Shown piece after piece: positions 9,041-18,654 of a stretch of 64,000 nucleotides of DNA. A program made the position numbers and the translations under genes. Each line of letters opens with the position of its first letter. The first letter of the stretch is position 1. Below the pieces are notes generated by a model. It saw only the letters and a list, made by a program, of their open reading frames with translations, did not search any database and was not told the DNA's origin. Source of the stretch: Prochlorococcus sp. AG-402-M18 (lineage in GTDB: Bacteria; Cyanobacteriota; Cyanobacteriia; PCC-6307; Cyanobiaceae). The stretch is taken from positions 124,001 through 188,000 of the forward strand of contig QCIQ01000001.1 of NCBI GenBank assembly GCA_003216595.1, given 5' to 3'.

Positions 9041-9305
9041 TTCTTTGAATTATTTCTATAAGTTCACTCTCATCCATGCTTGTAACCAGAAAGACCTCTT
9101 GAACAAGTTTTCCTTTCCTTGCTAGCAGCTTATAACCTTCATTAGTTTTGACCGTAATTTTTAGACCCAGATTTTGACCTCTTCCATTAGTCTTTGACAG
9201 CGAAGCAGGTGTAACTGTTTTTACCCTTTCACTTGCTGCAATTTTTTTCAACCATTTTATTAGTCCTTCTATATGTGTGCTGTGATTTTGAACAAGTCGT
9301 CCCAT
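9003..9305 (-). CDS. DUF2103-family protein
   Basis: This 100-residue protein starts MGRLVQNHSTHIEGLIKWLK and carries the block KTVTPASLSK, a beta-rich middle (LGLKITVKTNEGYKLLARKG) and VQEVFLVT. That pattern matches my memory of the cyanobacterial DUF2103 family, described as predicted metal-binding. The two N-terminal histidines (NHSTH) could be ligands. It is probably cytosolic. Its last 38 bp overlap the convergent 52-residue ORF. Confidence 0.75.
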   Translation of the reverse strand: MGRLVQNHSTHIEGLIKWLKKIAASERVKTVTPASLSKTNGRGQNLGLKITVKTNEGYKLLARKGKLVQEVFLVTSMDESELIEIIQRTNPMSSRKKKGC

Positions 9306-9383
9306 TTTTCTAGTGTTTTTGTCTGATTTCTTAATTGCTTTTGATTTCTCTAGCAGTACACAAATTAAACCTTTTTAATAAGT

Positions 9384-9389
9384 TATAAT
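9384..9389 (+). promoter_or_regulatory. Candidate -10 element for petN
   Basis: A perfect TATAAT lies 20 bp before the petN ATG. No good -35 box is seen 16-18 bp upstream, so only the -10 element is proposed. Confidence 0.4.
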
Positions 9390-9408
9390 TTAGAAAATAA
9401 TTCTAGTC

Positions 9409-9510
9409 ATGATCTTTACCTTAGGTTGGGCTTCCCTAGCTGCTATTTTCACTTTTTCAATTGCTATGGTGGTTTGGGGTAGAAATGGTGATGGCTCTAT
9501 CGATATTTAG
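9409..9510 (+). CDS. petN: Cytochrome b6f complex subunit VIII (PetN)
   Basis: This 33-residue ORF reads [20 protein letters not shown] and ends [11 protein letters not shown]. It is almost identical to the very conserved PetN subunit of cytochrome b6f. PetN is a single thylakoid-membrane helix required for assembly or stability of the complex that links photosystem II to photosystem I. Length and C-terminal signature are intact. It is too short for routine ORF calling. A perfect TATAAT lies upstream, and a 41-residue membrane ORF follows after 8 bp. Confidence 0.96.
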   Translation: MIFTLGWASLAAIFTFSIAMVVWGRNGDGSIDI

Positions 9511-9518
9511 TTATACCG

Positions 9519-9644
9519 ATGCCTATAGACTTTAATCTCTATAGTTTCCTATCTTTTTTCTCTGTTTCACTACTTTCTTTTATCACAATAGGTGTGATAT
9601 ACATTAGCTATATTGATTGGAAAGATAAAAGAAGAAAGAACTGA
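9519..9644 (+). CDS. 41-residue single-span membrane protein after petN
   Basis: The ORF begins MPIDFNLYSFLSFFSVSLLS and ends with the charged tail YIDWKDKRRKN. One helix of about 22 hydrophobic residues is followed by a basic tail, which fits a membrane protein with a cytoplasmic C-terminus. It starts 8 bp after the petN stop and is probably co-transcribed. It does not match a b6f or photosystem subunit that I can name. Confidence 0.55.
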   Translation: MPIDFNLYSFLSFFSVSLLSFITIGVIYISYIDWKDKRRKN

Positions 9645-9653
9645 TTTCTAATT

Positions 9654-10253
9654 TTATTTGGATTTTAGGTTTAAAGCGATAATTTCTAATGCTTGTTTCA
9701 TCTTCTCAATATTTGATTTATACATACTTATGTCTTTTTCAACCCGTGAGTATTGGTAACCAAGTGATTCTGAAATATTATTTATTTCTTTATTGATATC
9801 TTCTTCTTTTCCATCCTTGAATGATGGCATTTCAATAACTAACTTATATATACCTATGGCATTGATACGACTGTAATAGTTATTGTCTTTATTATCTTTA
9901 TTTAGTTGTGATAGAAATGAGCTTAGATCTTCATTTGTGAATTTTTTTACCTTACTCAATAACTCTTCTGAGGAGTTGTTTATTTCAGTTGGGTTAAAAC
10001 CATTACAATTACATATTGCCTGAAAAAGCTTAGTAATGTGTTCGCTAGGTTTATACCCACAAGTAAATTGACTAAATATTTCTTTTAATCCGGTAGCAAA
10101 AATTGAGTCTTTCTTAAAGTTTTTCTGATGACTCAGCAGGTGAAGTTCCACTAGAAGTTCATCTGCAAGTTTTCTATAAATTGGCGGTATGACATAAGGA
10201 AATTCCTTATGGAAATCAGATTTGCTGTCTGAAATTGTTGCTCTAACGCTCAA
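9654..10253 (-). CDS. thf1: Thylakoid formation protein Thf1 / Psb29
   Basis: Thf1 (Psb29) influences thylakoid organisation, photosystem II assembly and FtsH-dependent repair. The blocks [51 protein letters not shown] and CNCNGFNP match the family, and the C-terminus is a long charged helix. The frame is open to an ATG at 10313, but family members usually have only about seven residues before the D-x-K motif. I therefore prefer the TTG at 10253 ([10 protein letters not shown]). This also leaves 86 bp rather than 26 bp to the divergent clpP. The convergence with ftsH biology is notable: clpP and ftsH are its neighbours. Confidence 0.88.
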   Translation of the reverse strand: MSVRATISDSKSDFHKEFPYVIPPIYRKLADELLVELHLLSHQKNFKKDSIFATGLKEIFSQFTCGYKPSEHITKLFQAICNCNGFNPTEINNSSEELLSKVKKFTNEDLSSFLSQLNKDNKDNNYYSRINAIGIYKLVIEMPSFKDGKEEDINKEINNISESLGYQYSRVEKDISMYKSNIEKMKQALEIIALNLKSK

Positions 10254-10339
10254 TGCCAAACCTAGATAATTCTTAAGAGACCTTAGCTTACCCCGCGACT
10301 TAGCTAGGATCATGAAAACCGACCATTATTAATAGTTAA

Positions 10340-10933
10340 ATGATCCCAATAGTTATTGAAGAATCTGGAAGAGGAGAAAGAGCCTTTGATATTTATTCAA
10401 GGCTATTAAGAGAAAGAATAGTTTTCTTGGGTGAACCAGTTACAAGTGATTCTGCTAACAGAATTGTTGCTCAGCTTCTTTTCCTAGAGGCAGATGATCC
10501 TGAGAAAGATATTTTTCTCTATATCAATTCTCCAGGAGGATCTGTTTATGATGGCCTTGGTATCTTTGACACAATGCAACATGTAAAACCTGATATACAT
10601 ACCGTTTGCGTTGGCCTTGCGGCAAGTATGGGAGCCTTTTTACTTTGTGCAGGGGCAAAAGGAAAGAGAAGTAGCTTGCTACATTCAAGAATAATGATTC
10701 ATCAACCACTGGGAGGTGCAAGAGGTCAAGCTAGTGATATAAGGATCCAAGCTGATGAAATATTGTTTATAAAAGATAAATTAAACAAAGAATTATCTGA
10801 AAGAACTGGTCAACCTATTGAAAGAATTAAGGAGGATACAGATAGGGATTTTTATATGTCTCCAACTGAAGCTATCGAATATGGAATTATTGATAATGTC
10901 TTTAACAAGCAGCGACAAATAAATTCAATTTAA
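10340..10933 (+). CDS. clpP: ATP-dependent Clp protease proteolytic subunit
   Basis: ClpP is the serine-protease barrel that degrades proteins unfolded by ClpC or ClpX. The catalytic triad is intact in this 197-residue protein: Ser96 (GLAASMGAF), His121 (SRIMIHQP) and Asp170 (DTDRDFYMS). The oxyanion-hole region SPGGSVYDG lies at 64-72. Cyanobacteria carry several clpP paralogues; this sequence resembles the clpP2 type, but the paralogue number is not certain. It ends 3 bp before the convergent ftsH stop, leaving no room for a separate terminator. Confidence 0.95.
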   Translation: MIPIVIEESGRGERAFDIYSRLLRERIVFLGEPVTSDSANRIVAQLLFLEADDPEKDIFLYINSPGGSVYDGLGIFDTMQHVKPDIHTVCVGLAASMGAFLLCAGAKGKRSSLLHSRIMIHQPLGGARGQASDIRIQADEILFIKDKLNKELSERTGQPIERIKEDTDRDFYMSPTEAIEYGIIDNVFNKQRQINSI

Positions 10934-10936
10934 GTT

Positions 10937-12859
10937 TTATTTTTGATCTTGTAAAACTGGTATGAATCTGTCTTTTTCAGGAACAACTGTGTATTCAGAT
11001 AAAATTTTACAAAACTCTTCTCCATCCATAGTTTCCTTTTCTATTAATATATCAACTAATTTATCCATAGCAGATCTATTTTCAGCAACTAGTTCAAGTG
11101 TTTCTTTATAACACTGTTTAACTATTTTTCTAACCTGCTCATCAATTTGCTTTGAAATTTCATCTGATATATCAGAGGTATTCATCAGACTTCTTCCAAC
11201 AAAAACTTCTTGACTATCTCCTTCTAAAGAGACAGGACCAAGACTGCTCATCCCAAATCTAGTAACCATCTGACGTGCCATAGAGGCTACCTGCTGCACA
11301 TCTCCACCTGCACCGGTTGTTACTTCTTCTCTTCCAAAAATAATATCTTCTGCAGCTCTTCCACCTAATGCTCCCATAATTCTCGCTTTCAATTGAGACC
11401 TACTTATTAAAGCCTGATCATCATCTGGAGAGAACCAGGTCAATCCTTTTGCTTGACCTCTAGGTATAACAGTAACTTTTTGTACTGGGTCATGATCTTT
11501 TACTAGCGAACCTATTAAGGCATGACCAACTTCATGATAAGCGATTAGTCGTTTACTTCTTCCGTCAACTAACGGTTGACCTTCCATTCCTGCGATAATT
11601 CGATCAACTGCATCATCTATTTCTGAAAGGCCTATATGATCCTTTCTTCTTCTGGCTGTTAAAATAGCTGCTTCGTTAAGTAAATTGGCAAGGTCTGCTC
11701 CTGTAAAACCAGGCGTTCTTCTAGCGATACTTTCTAAAGTTAAATCCTTTTCTAATTTTTTATTTCTGGAGTGAACTTTAAGAATAGATAATCTTCCTGT
11801 TATGTCTGGTGCGTCTACTGTTACTTGTCTATCAAATCTACCTGGCCTCATCAATGCTGAGTCAAGTACATCAGGTCTATTTGTTGCTGCAATGATGATA
11901 ATTCCACTATTACCTTCAAATCCATCCATCTCGGTCAGAAGTTGATTGAGTGTTTGTTCTCTTTCATCGTTTCCTCCTCCGATTCCGGCACCTCTCTGTC
12001 TACCCACTGCATCAATTTCATCTATAAAAATTAAGCAAGGACTATTTTCTTTAGCTCTTTTAAACAAATCTCTGACACGACTCGCTCCTACACCTACAAA
12101 CATTTCTACAAATTCTGAGCCCGAAAGGGAAAAGAAAGGTACATCTGCTTCTCCGGCAATTGCCTTCGCTAAAAGCGTTTTTCCGGTTCCAGGAGGTCCT
12201 ACTAGCAAAACACCTCTTGGTATTTGAGCTCCAACAGATGTAAACCTTTCAGGCTGCTTAAGGAAAGTGACTACTTCCTCTAAATCTTTTTTGGCTTCAT
12301 TAACACCTGCTACATCATCGAATTTGACACCAGTTTCAGCTTCCATGGCAAATCTTGCCTTTGTTTTGCCAAATTGCATTGCTTGTCCAGGACCACCTGG
12401 CATTGAATTAGATCTTCTTGAAAGAAGAATCAATCCCCCGATTAGAATAATTGGGAAAAGTAAATTCCCTAGAACTCCTACTCCAGCAGGAGCGGTTTTA
12501 GGTGGATGAATGTCAAAGCTTATTCCCTCTTCTTTTAGTGAGGAAACTAATTCAGGCGCTAATCCTGGCAGATCAACTCTTAACCGCTGAACTCTGTTAT
12601 CAATTTCTGGATCAACTGACTCTACGATTGCATTCCTCCCACCGTCGTAGATGTCAACAGAAGTTACTCTTCCCGCTTTTACATAATCAAGAAAACGTCC
12701 ATAACTGATCTTTGCAACAGGTGCATTTCTTGATGGATTAGATGTATTGGTTTGACTGACTTGAGTATTTGTTGCAGAGCCAAGAATTTGCCAAGTAATT
12801 AGAACCACAATTGTTATGGGGAGCACCCAAAGAGCTATAATTTTCCATTTTTTATCCAT
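10937..12859 (-). CDS. ftsH: ATP-dependent zinc metalloprotease FtsH
   Basis: FtsH is a membrane-anchored AAA protease; in cyanobacteria thylakoid FtsH complexes remove damaged D1 during photosystem II repair. The 640-residue protein has spans at about 7-28 and 128-147. Walker A GPPGTGKT is near 222, Walker B LIFIDEID near 276, then the second region of homology with its arginine fingers. The zinc motif HEVGH lies near 440. An N-terminal Ser/Thr/Asn linker and an external domain separate the spans. It is the last gene of a leftward series pyk, macB, ftsH; which FtsH paralogue it is cannot be fixed from sequence alone. Confidence 0.96.
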   Translation of the reverse strand: MDKKWKIIALWVLPITIVVLITWQILGSATNTQVSQTNTSNPSRNAPVAKISYGRFLDYVKAGRVTSVDIYDGGRNAIVESVDPEIDNRVQRLRVDLPGLAPELVSSLKEEGISFDIHPPKTAPAGVGVLGNLLFPIILIGGLILLSRRSNSMPGGPGQAMQFGKTKARFAMEAETGVKFDDVAGVNEAKKDLEEVVTFLKQPERFTSVGAQIPRGVLLVGPPGTGKTLLAKAIAGEADVPFFSLSGSEFVEMFVGVGASRVRDLFKRAKENSPCLIFIDEIDAVGRQRGAGIGGGNDEREQTLNQLLTEMDGFEGNSGIIIIAATNRPDVLDSALMRPGRFDRQVTVDAPDITGRLSILKVHSRNKKLEKDLTLESIARRTPGFTGADLANLLNEAAILTARRRKDHIGLSEIDDAVDRIIAGMEGQPLVDGRSKRLIAYHEVGHALIGSLVKDHDPVQKVTVIPRGQAKGLTWFSPDDDQALISRSQLKARIMGALGGRAAEDIIFGREEVTTGAGGDVQQVASMARQMVTRFGMSSLGPVSLEGDSQEVFVGRSLMNTSDISDEISKQIDEQVRKIVKQCYKETLELVAENRSAMDKLVDILIEKETMDGEEFCKILSEYTVVPEKDRFIPVLQDQK

Positions 12860-12999
12860 AATTCCTTAAAACTTTCGAATGATTCTAATGGTGTAATGCC
12901 CCTTTCTGTTGGATATTTTCACCACTTTCTCAGAAAGTTTCAAAAATAATTTTTTAAAGTTCAACAAAATATTTAATATTTATTATAAAAAAAGACTAT

Positions 13000-14229
13000 T
13001 TATAAACTTCTAAGTGCGGTTATTGGATCTAGTTTTGCTGCTCTTTTTGCTGGCAGAACACCAAAAGTTAAACCTATTGTACCGGAAATTATAACTGTTA
13101 TAAAGACAGTACCCAAACCAATTGTTGCAGGTAAAGGTGTCAATATTGCTACAATTTTTACAGTCGATAGTCCTAAACCGGTTCCTACTATTCCACCTAG
13201 ACTCGAAAGTATTAATGATTCAATAAGGAATTGTGTTGATATATCAAGTCTTCTTGCTCCTAGTGCTTTCCTAAGGCCTATTTCTTCAGTTCTTTCGCTT
13301 ACAGATACCAACATAATATTCATAATACCTATCCCACCAACTAATAATGATATACCTCCTATTGCAGCGAGCATTAATGTTAACCCCCCCGTAATGGTTG
13401 AGACTATTTGTAAAGCATCTTTTTGAGATCTAACAGCAAAATCATCATCTCTAATTATTTTATGTCTTTGTCTTAATAAGTTTGTTATTTGGAATTTTGC
13501 AGCTTTTGTTGATTTTTCATTTATTGCCTCAACACTGATGAAACTTAGACTTACCCCATATGTTGGATCTTTACCAGTAATTCTGCTGACCATTGTTGAG
13601 ATAGGAATGTATGCATTTTCATCTTGATTATTTCCAAATACAGCACCTTTAGGTTTCATCACTCCCACAATTTCAAAAGACTGATCTTTTATTCTTATCC
13701 TCTTACCCAAACCTTCTTTGTCATTAAATAATTTCTCTTCAAGATCGGGGCCAATAACCACTACGTTCTTAGCTCCTTTTGTATCTTGATCATTAATGAA
13801 ACGACCTTTAGCTATTTCAAAGCTTCTTACAATTAAGAAATCTCTTGTAACTCCAGAAATAGAACTACTTGTACTTTTAGCACCAATTTGAATTACTTCA
13901 TTTGATGAGATTTGTGGAGCAACTCTTTTAACAGTAGGAACTTGTTCTTCTATTGCTTTTGCATCTTTCAGAACGAGGTTCTTTGGAAAAGCAACTCCTC
14001 TTCTTCTTGTGTCATTATTTCCAGGCACTACAAACAATACATTCGCACCTAGATTGCTTAACTGGTTTTCCGCAAGATTTTGTGCACCTTTCCCTACACC
14101 TACAAGTGTTATCACAGAAGCATTCCCAATGACTATTCCAAGCATTGTTAATAGGCTTCTAAATTTATTAGATTTAAGATTCTTTATCGCCATTCCCGAG
14201 GTTTCAGCAAGCGGGAGTTTTCTTTTCAT
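13000..14229 (-). CDS. MacB/FtsX-type ABC transporter permease
   Basis: The 409-residue protein has the layout of a MacB-like permease. One N-terminal span (about 22-45, RSLLTMLGIVIGNASVITLVG) precedes an extracytoplasmic domain of about 220 residues. A C-terminal FtsX domain with three spans follows, containing LLVGGIGIMNIMLVSVSERTEEIGLRKA-type residues. Unlike full MacB it lacks an ATPase domain, so a separate ATP-binding protein must be encoded elsewhere. Such permeases usually drive mechanotransmission or export of peptides, glycolipids or lipoproteins; the substrate is unknown. It starts 6 bp after the pyk stop. Confidence 0.88.
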   Translation of the reverse strand: MKRKLPLAETSGMAIKNLKSNKFRSLLTMLGIVIGNASVITLVGVGKGAQNLAENQLSNLGANVLFVVPGNNDTRRRGVAFPKNLVLKDAKAIEEQVPTVKRVAPQISSNEVIQIGAKSTSSSISGVTRDFLIVRSFEIAKGRFINDQDTKGAKNVVVIGPDLEEKLFNDKEGLGKRIRIKDQSFEIVGVMKPKGAVFGNNQDENAYIPISTMVSRITGKDPTYGVSLSFISVEAINEKSTKAAKFQITNLLRQRHKIIRDDDFAVRSQKDALQIVSTITGGLTLMLAAIGGISLLVGGIGIMNIMLVSVSERTEEIGLRKALGARRLDISTQFLIESLILSSLGGIVGTGLGLSTVKIVAILTPLPATIGLGTVFITVIISGTIGLTFGVLPAKRAAKLDPITALRSL

Positions 14230-14235
14230 ATGTTT

Positions 14236-15693
14236 TTAGATAAAAAGAGATTCATTTTCATTTTCTGAACTAACTATGCCAACTTTTATCAAGTCTGTTG
14301 ACCCACTTACTCCTGACAATGTTCCTGCTGTTTCAACTACCAGATCTCCTTGCTTTAGGATGTTCATTTCTTTTGCCATAGCCATAGCATCATCAAATGT
14401 TTTTGATGTGCTTGTTTGATTCTCTATAAGTAGTGGTGTAACTCCCCATACAAGCTGAAGTGTGCTTGCAACACTCTTTTCGTTTGTAACTGCTAATACT
14501 GGAGTCGCAGGTCTAAATTTACTTACGTTTTTAGCTGTAGCACCACTCTTTGTTAGAGGAATTATTGCCGCCGCATTTATTTGTCTAGCAATACTACTCA
14601 CGGCTGCGCTAATTGCATTTGGAATAGTGCTTGGAAGATGACTTTCTAGTGCTTTCTGTGGATAATCTCTTTCTATTCTTTTCGCAATAGTGGCCATAGT
14701 TGCTACTGCCTCAATTGGATAATCACCTACGGCGGTTTCATTGGAGAGCATTACAGCATCTGTACCATCAAGTATCGCATTTGCCACATCACTTACCTCA
14801 GCTCTCGTAGGCCTTGGGCTTGAGGCCATTGAATCAAGCATTTGAGTGGCTGTAATAATTGGTATTCCAAGACTATTGGCTTTTTTAATTAGTTGTTTTT
14901 GTAGTAATGGAACTTCCTCTGCTGGCATCTCTACACCAAGATCACCCCTAGCCACCATCACTCCATCGGAAAGTTTTAAAACAGCATCGATTTGATCAAT
15001 AGCTTCAAATTTTTCTATTTTGGCAACTACAGGAGTGTCAAAACCATGATTTCTTATTAGATCCTTTATTTCTATTAGGTCTGATGGGTTTCTCACAAAA
15101 CTAAGCGCTACCCAATCAACACCTTGTTTTAAGCCAAATTCTAAATCTTCTTTATCTTTTTCTGTTAATGCCCTGATCGACAACTGAACATCAGGGAAAT
15201 TTACCCCTTTATTGTTAGAAAGAACTCCCCCTACAGTTATTGAGCAAATTAATCTTTGTTCTTTTAGATCAACTTCTTCAACTTTCATTTCTACCCTTCC
15301 GTCGTCTAAAAGAATCCGATTCCCAACTGTTACTTCTTCAGCTAGTTTCTCATAAGTTACATTTGCTTGATCCTTATTACAGTCGATATTTTTTGATGTG
15401 AGAATAAACTTCTCTCCATTTTTAACATTCACAGGACCGTTTTTAAATCTTCCAAGTCTAATTTTTGGTCCCTGAAGATCTTGAAGGATTCCTATGTGGA
15501 TACCTAAATCATCTGAAACTTGTCTAATTGTTTTTATTCTTTCAGCATGTTCAGCATGATCTCCATGACTAAAATTTAGTCGGAAGGTAGTTGCACCAGC
15601 TTCTACTAACTTAGTTATTTGACTCGCACTCTCAGTGGCGGGCCCTATTGTGGCAACGATTTTGGTCCTTCTAGCTAGGTCGAGTATTGTCAT
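14236..15693 (-). CDS. pyk: Pyruvate kinase
   Basis: Pyruvate kinase converts phosphoenolpyruvate and ADP to pyruvate and ATP. The 485-residue protein shows RRTKIVATIGPA at the N-terminus, TFRLNFSHGDH, the active-site block GVMVARGDLGVEMP and TATQMLDSM. A C-terminal regulatory domain contains the repeated TKSGATAKNVS-type phosphate-binding loop. All family landmarks are in order and length is normal. It is read leftward from an ATG and is followed closely by the MacB-like permease and ftsH. Confidence 0.96.
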   Translation of the reverse strand: MTILDLARRTKIVATIGPATESASQITKLVEAGATTFRLNFSHGDHAEHAERIKTIRQVSDDLGIHIGILQDLQGPKIRLGRFKNGPVNVKNGEKFILTSKNIDCNKDQANVTYEKLAEEVTVGNRILLDDGRVEMKVEEVDLKEQRLICSITVGGVLSNNKGVNFPDVQLSIRALTEKDKEDLEFGLKQGVDWVALSFVRNPSDLIEIKDLIRNHGFDTPVVAKIEKFEAIDQIDAVLKLSDGVMVARGDLGVEMPAEEVPLLQKQLIKKANSLGIPIITATQMLDSMASSPRPTRAEVSDVANAILDGTDAVMLSNETAVGDYPIEAVATMATIAKRIERDYPQKALESHLPSTIPNAISAAVSSIARQINAAAIIPLTKSGATAKNVSKFRPATPVLAVTNEKSVASTLQLVWGVTPLLIENQTSTSKTFDDAMAMAKEMNILKQGDLVVETAGTLSGVSGSTDLIKVGIVSSENENESLFI

Positions 15694-15771
15694 TTATGTG
15701 ACTTGTGATAACAAAAAACTAACATCTGATTGTGTTTTATTTGTCATCTTTGCTTTTTTAAGAGAATAAAC

Positions 15772-16101
15772 ATGGAATTAAATGATTATCAAAGAGAATC
15801 TCGTAAGACAGCTCTTTATCCTGATGTTGGAACTAATGCTATTTATCCAACTTTAGGTCTTGTAGGGGAAGCAGGGGAGGTCGCTGACAAAGTGAAGAAA
15901 ATTCTAAGAGATAAAAAGGGTATATTTGATAAAGATAGTAAGGATGAAATTAAATTTGAACTAGGGGATGTTCTTTGGTACATATCACAACTTTCTAGCG
16001 AATTGGGATATGAATTGGAAGAAGTCGCTAATGCAAACTTGCAAAAGCTAAATAGCCGAAAATCTCGTGGAAAAATCCAAGGCAGTGGAGATAAACGTTG
16101 A
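15772..16101 (+). CDS. MazG-family nucleotide pyrophosphohydrolase
   Basis: The protein is a 109-residue single-domain all-alpha NTP pyrophosphohydrolase. The metal-binding acidic motif GLVGEAGEVADKVKK (about 25-39) is followed by the partner helix FELGDVLWYISQL (about 63-75). Together they form the E-x-x-E ... E-x-x-D magnesium site of the family. Such enzymes hydrolyse NTPs or dNTPs to monophosphates and often act in housecleaning. The frame is open 14 residues upstream, but the ATG at 15772 gives the conserved start MELNDYQRES. It faces pyk with a short divergent spacer and converges on the YggT gene. Confidence 0.88.
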   Translation: MELNDYQRESRKTALYPDVGTNAIYPTLGLVGEAGEVADKVKKILRDKKGIFDKDSKDEIKFELGDVLWYISQLSSELGYELEEVANANLQKLNSRKSRGKIQGSGDKR

Positions 16102-16111
16102 TTTTGAATTA

Positions 16112-16411
16112 TCAATACATTTGAAATCCTCCCATCGCTAATGCAGCCGCATTACCAAGAATTCCTTGAACAACTCTGATAACTACAAAAGCTAAAATAG
16201 GAGATAAGTCTAAGCCTCCTAATGGAGGAATAATCCCTCTGAAAAAATTTAAGTAAGGATCAGTTATGGCACATAAATTCACTAGAATGGGATTACTCAT
16301 ATCAAGATTTGGGAACCAGGTCAGCAAAACCCTAATGATCAATATTGTTGAATAAATCCCAAGCGTTTTTAAAAGTACAAGAAGAATTGTTGGAATAATT
16401 TCGTAACCCAT
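16112..16411 (-). CDS. YggT-family membrane protein
   Basis: The 99-residue protein has two hydrophobic helices (about 7-31 and 68-90) separated by the family motif TWFPNLDMSNPI...ITDPYLNFFRGIIPPLGGLDLSPI. YggT/Ycf19 proteins occur in bacteria and plastids and have been linked to cell or nucleoid organisation, but no biochemical function is agreed. It converges on mazG with an 11-bp gap and starts 23 bp after the scpB stop, so scpB and this gene are probably one transcript. Confidence 0.92.
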   Translation of the reverse strand: MGYEIIPTILLVLLKTLGIYSTILIIRVLLTWFPNLDMSNPILVNLCAITDPYLNFFRGIIPPLGGLDLSPILAFVVIRVVQGILGNAAALAMGGFQMY

Positions 16412-16434
16412 CAGTCTTAAATTTTTGTACTATA

Positions 16435-16941
16435 TTACGCTGCTTTTTTGTCTTCTGCTTGATCTGGTTCTGGTAATACAGAAAATGTTTGATGAAATTT
16501 TTCTGAGAGAGTTAGCCAGTACGAGCGTCCATCCTTTTGCCGCCTTCTTTCAACGAAGTTTTTGTCTACAAGTTCTTTAATGTGATCGTAGGCGCCGGAA
16601 CCTCTGAGATCAACCAATTCTGATTGGAGTATTTTTTTCTTAAGTGCAACAGTCGCCAATGTTCTTAATGTTGCAATCGATAAATCTGCTGGAAGGAGAT
16701 CCTGAACCAATTCACCTAGTCCTTGCCTTAACTCTAAGCTGTAATAATTTTTGTCTTCGTTTATTTCTAAAGAAGTGTCACGCTGAGCATATCCAGCCTT
16801 AAGTTCCCAAAGTGCTTTTTCTATTTCAGCAATATCTTTTTGCAGTAAATCAGCCATCTCTTTTGATGATGTTGGTCTTCCTTTGAGATAAAGGATTGCC
16901 TCAATCTTCGCCGGTAACGAAATTTGTATGCTCTCAATCAT
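16435..16941 (-). CDS. scpB: Segregation and condensation protein B
   Basis: ScpB is the winged-helix partner of ScpA in the SMC condensin complex. The 168-residue protein carries the pattern ISLPAKIEAILYLKGRPTSS at the N-terminus, the YSLELRQGLGELVQDLLPADLS middle and the block LRGSGAYDHIKELVDKNFVE. The tail is acidic and lysine-rich. The usual ScpB wing sequence is recognisable although scpA is not in the window. It is read leftward between ilvA and yggT. Confidence 0.9.
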   Translation of the reverse strand: MIESIQISLPAKIEAILYLKGRPTSSKEMADLLQKDIAEIEKALWELKAGYAQRDTSLEINEDKNYYSLELRQGLGELVQDLLPADLSIATLRTLATVALKKKILQSELVDLRGSGAYDHIKELVDKNFVERRRQKDGRSYWLTLSEKFHQTFSVLPEPDQAEDKKAA

Positions 16942-16990
16942 AACTTTGTAATTAAGAATTTTTTATTCTTTATATCCAAAATTACCGTGT

Positions 16991-18535
16991 CTAATTAAAC
17001 TCTGCACCTAAAAACAATTTATATGCTGGATTATCGGTTTCTTTCCAACTTTTGTAACCTATTTTTTGGACAAATTCATTCCAAGCTGCAATGTCACAAT
17101 CGTTTACTAGTACTCCTATCACAATTCTTCCAGTATCAGCGCCATGGTTTCGATAATGAAAAATGCTTATTGTCCACTCTGGTCTCATAGAGTTAACAAA
17201 TCTCATTAAGGCTCCAGGTCTTTCAGGAAATTCAAATCTATATAGTAATTCTCTGTATTCTCCTTTAGATATTTGATTTATTGATCTTGGGAGCCTGCCA
17301 CCAACCATATGTCTGAGATGAACTTTTGATAATTCATCATTACTTAAATCATGACAATCAAAACCCTTTCTTTTAATCTCAGCGATTAATAATTCTCTAT
17401 CATCAATATTCGAGACTTCTACACCCATAAATATTTGAGCAGTTTTACCTTCTGACATTCTGTAACTAAATTCAGTTAAACTTCGTGATCCAAGTGTTTC
17501 ACATAAAAGTTTTAAACTACCTGCTTTTTCTGGTATTCCTACTGCAATCATTGCTTCTTTTTCTTCCCCTAACTCAGCCCTTTCTGCTACAAATCTTAGT
17601 CGCTCAAAATTCATATTTGCTCCACAAGCTATTGCTACTAGGTTATTATTTTTTAACTGATTATTAACAACATGTTTCTTTAAACCAGCAATAGATAATG
17701 CACCTGCTGGTTCAAGTATTGATCTTGTATCTTCGAAAACATCTTTTATAGCTGCACAGATTTCATCAGTATTTACCGTAACCATTTCATCAACATTTTT
17801 TTTACAAATCGAGAACGTCTTTTCTCCTACTTTTCTTACCGCAACACCGTCTGCAAAAAGACCTACACTCTCAAGCTCAACTGGCCTGTTAGCTTTTATT
17901 GAAAGTGTCATTGCGCAGGCATCTTCAGGTTCAACACCAATAATCTTTGTATCTGGCCATATCGCTTTTACGTATGCACTTACTCCAGCAATAAGTCCAC
18001 CTCCTCCCACAGCGATGTAAATAGCGTCAGGTGGTTTATGACTCTGTCTAAGTATCTCTAGACCTATTGTTCCTTGTCCCGCTATGACTTCAGGATCATC
18101 AAATGGATGGATAAAAGTTAGATTTTCTTTTTTAGATATTTCTAGTGCTTTTTCGTAGCATTCATCATATGTTTCACCAAAAAGAATAACTTCTGCTTTG
18201 TGTGATTCAACGGCCCTTACCTTCATTATGGGAGTTGTCAGAGGCATTACAATCACCGCTCTGCATTTTAGAAAAGATGCACTTAAAGCAACTCCCTGTG
18301 CATGGTTTCCAGCGCTTGATGCAATTACTCCTTTATTAAGCTCTTGCTTTGTTAGCTGAGACATGCGGTTAAAGGCACCTCTTAACTTGAATGAAAAGAC
18401 TGGTTGAAGGTCTTCTCTCTTAAGCCAGATGTCATTTTTGAATTTTTTGCTTAAGTTTTTTGCCCTTTCTAGTGGGGTTTCTTCAGCAACGTCATAAACA
18501 CGAGCTCTTAGTATTTTCTGTAGATAGTCCTCCAT
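16991..18535 (-). CDS. ilvA: Threonine ammonia-lyase (biosynthetic)
   Basis: IlvA deaminates threonine to 2-oxobutanoate, the first step of isoleucine synthesis, using pyridoxal phosphate. The catalytic lysine is Lys50 in SFKLRGAFNRM. The PLP phosphate loop AVGGGGLIAG (about 176-185) and the SAGNHAQGVA block are present. The 514-residue length includes a C-terminal regulatory half with two ACT-like segments (about 330-410 and 425-505), as in the isoleucine-inhibited enzyme. The branched-chain aminotransferase gene ilvE lies elsewhere in this window. Confidence 0.96.
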   Translation of the reverse strand: MEDYLQKILRARVYDVAEETPLERAKNLSKKFKNDIWLKREDLQPVFSFKLRGAFNRMSQLTKQELNKGVIASSAGNHAQGVALSASFLKCRAVIVMPLTTPIMKVRAVESHKAEVILFGETYDECYEKALEISKKENLTFIHPFDDPEVIAGQGTIGLEILRQSHKPPDAIYIAVGGGGLIAGVSAYVKAIWPDTKIIGVEPEDACAMTLSIKANRPVELESVGLFADGVAVRKVGEKTFSICKKNVDEMVTVNTDEICAAIKDVFEDTRSILEPAGALSIAGLKKHVVNNQLKNNNLVAIACGANMNFERLRFVAERAELGEEKEAMIAVGIPEKAGSLKLLCETLGSRSLTEFSYRMSEGKTAQIFMGVEVSNIDDRELLIAEIKRKGFDCHDLSNDELSKVHLRHMVGGRLPRSINQISKGEYRELLYRFEFPERPGALMRFVNSMRPEWTISIFHYRNHGADTGRIVIGVLVNDCDIAAWNEFVQKIGYKSWKETDNPAYKLFLGAEFN

Positions 18536-18654
18536 ATCTAGTTTTTCACCGATTTTTGGTTTTTGTATTTTCTACATTCCATTTGTTCTTGTGCAAGTTT
18601 TATCAAAATGTAGGGTAGACCTCGTAGATTGGAGAGATTAAATCTCAGAGTTAT

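Noticed and set aside
11946..12708. Three rightward ORFs of 68-93 residues opposite ftsH
   Set aside because: They mirror conserved ftsH codons and show no protein-like features of their own.
13000..14229. Reading the MacB-like gene as a full MacB with ATPase
   Set aside because: No Walker motifs are present; only the permease domain is encoded.
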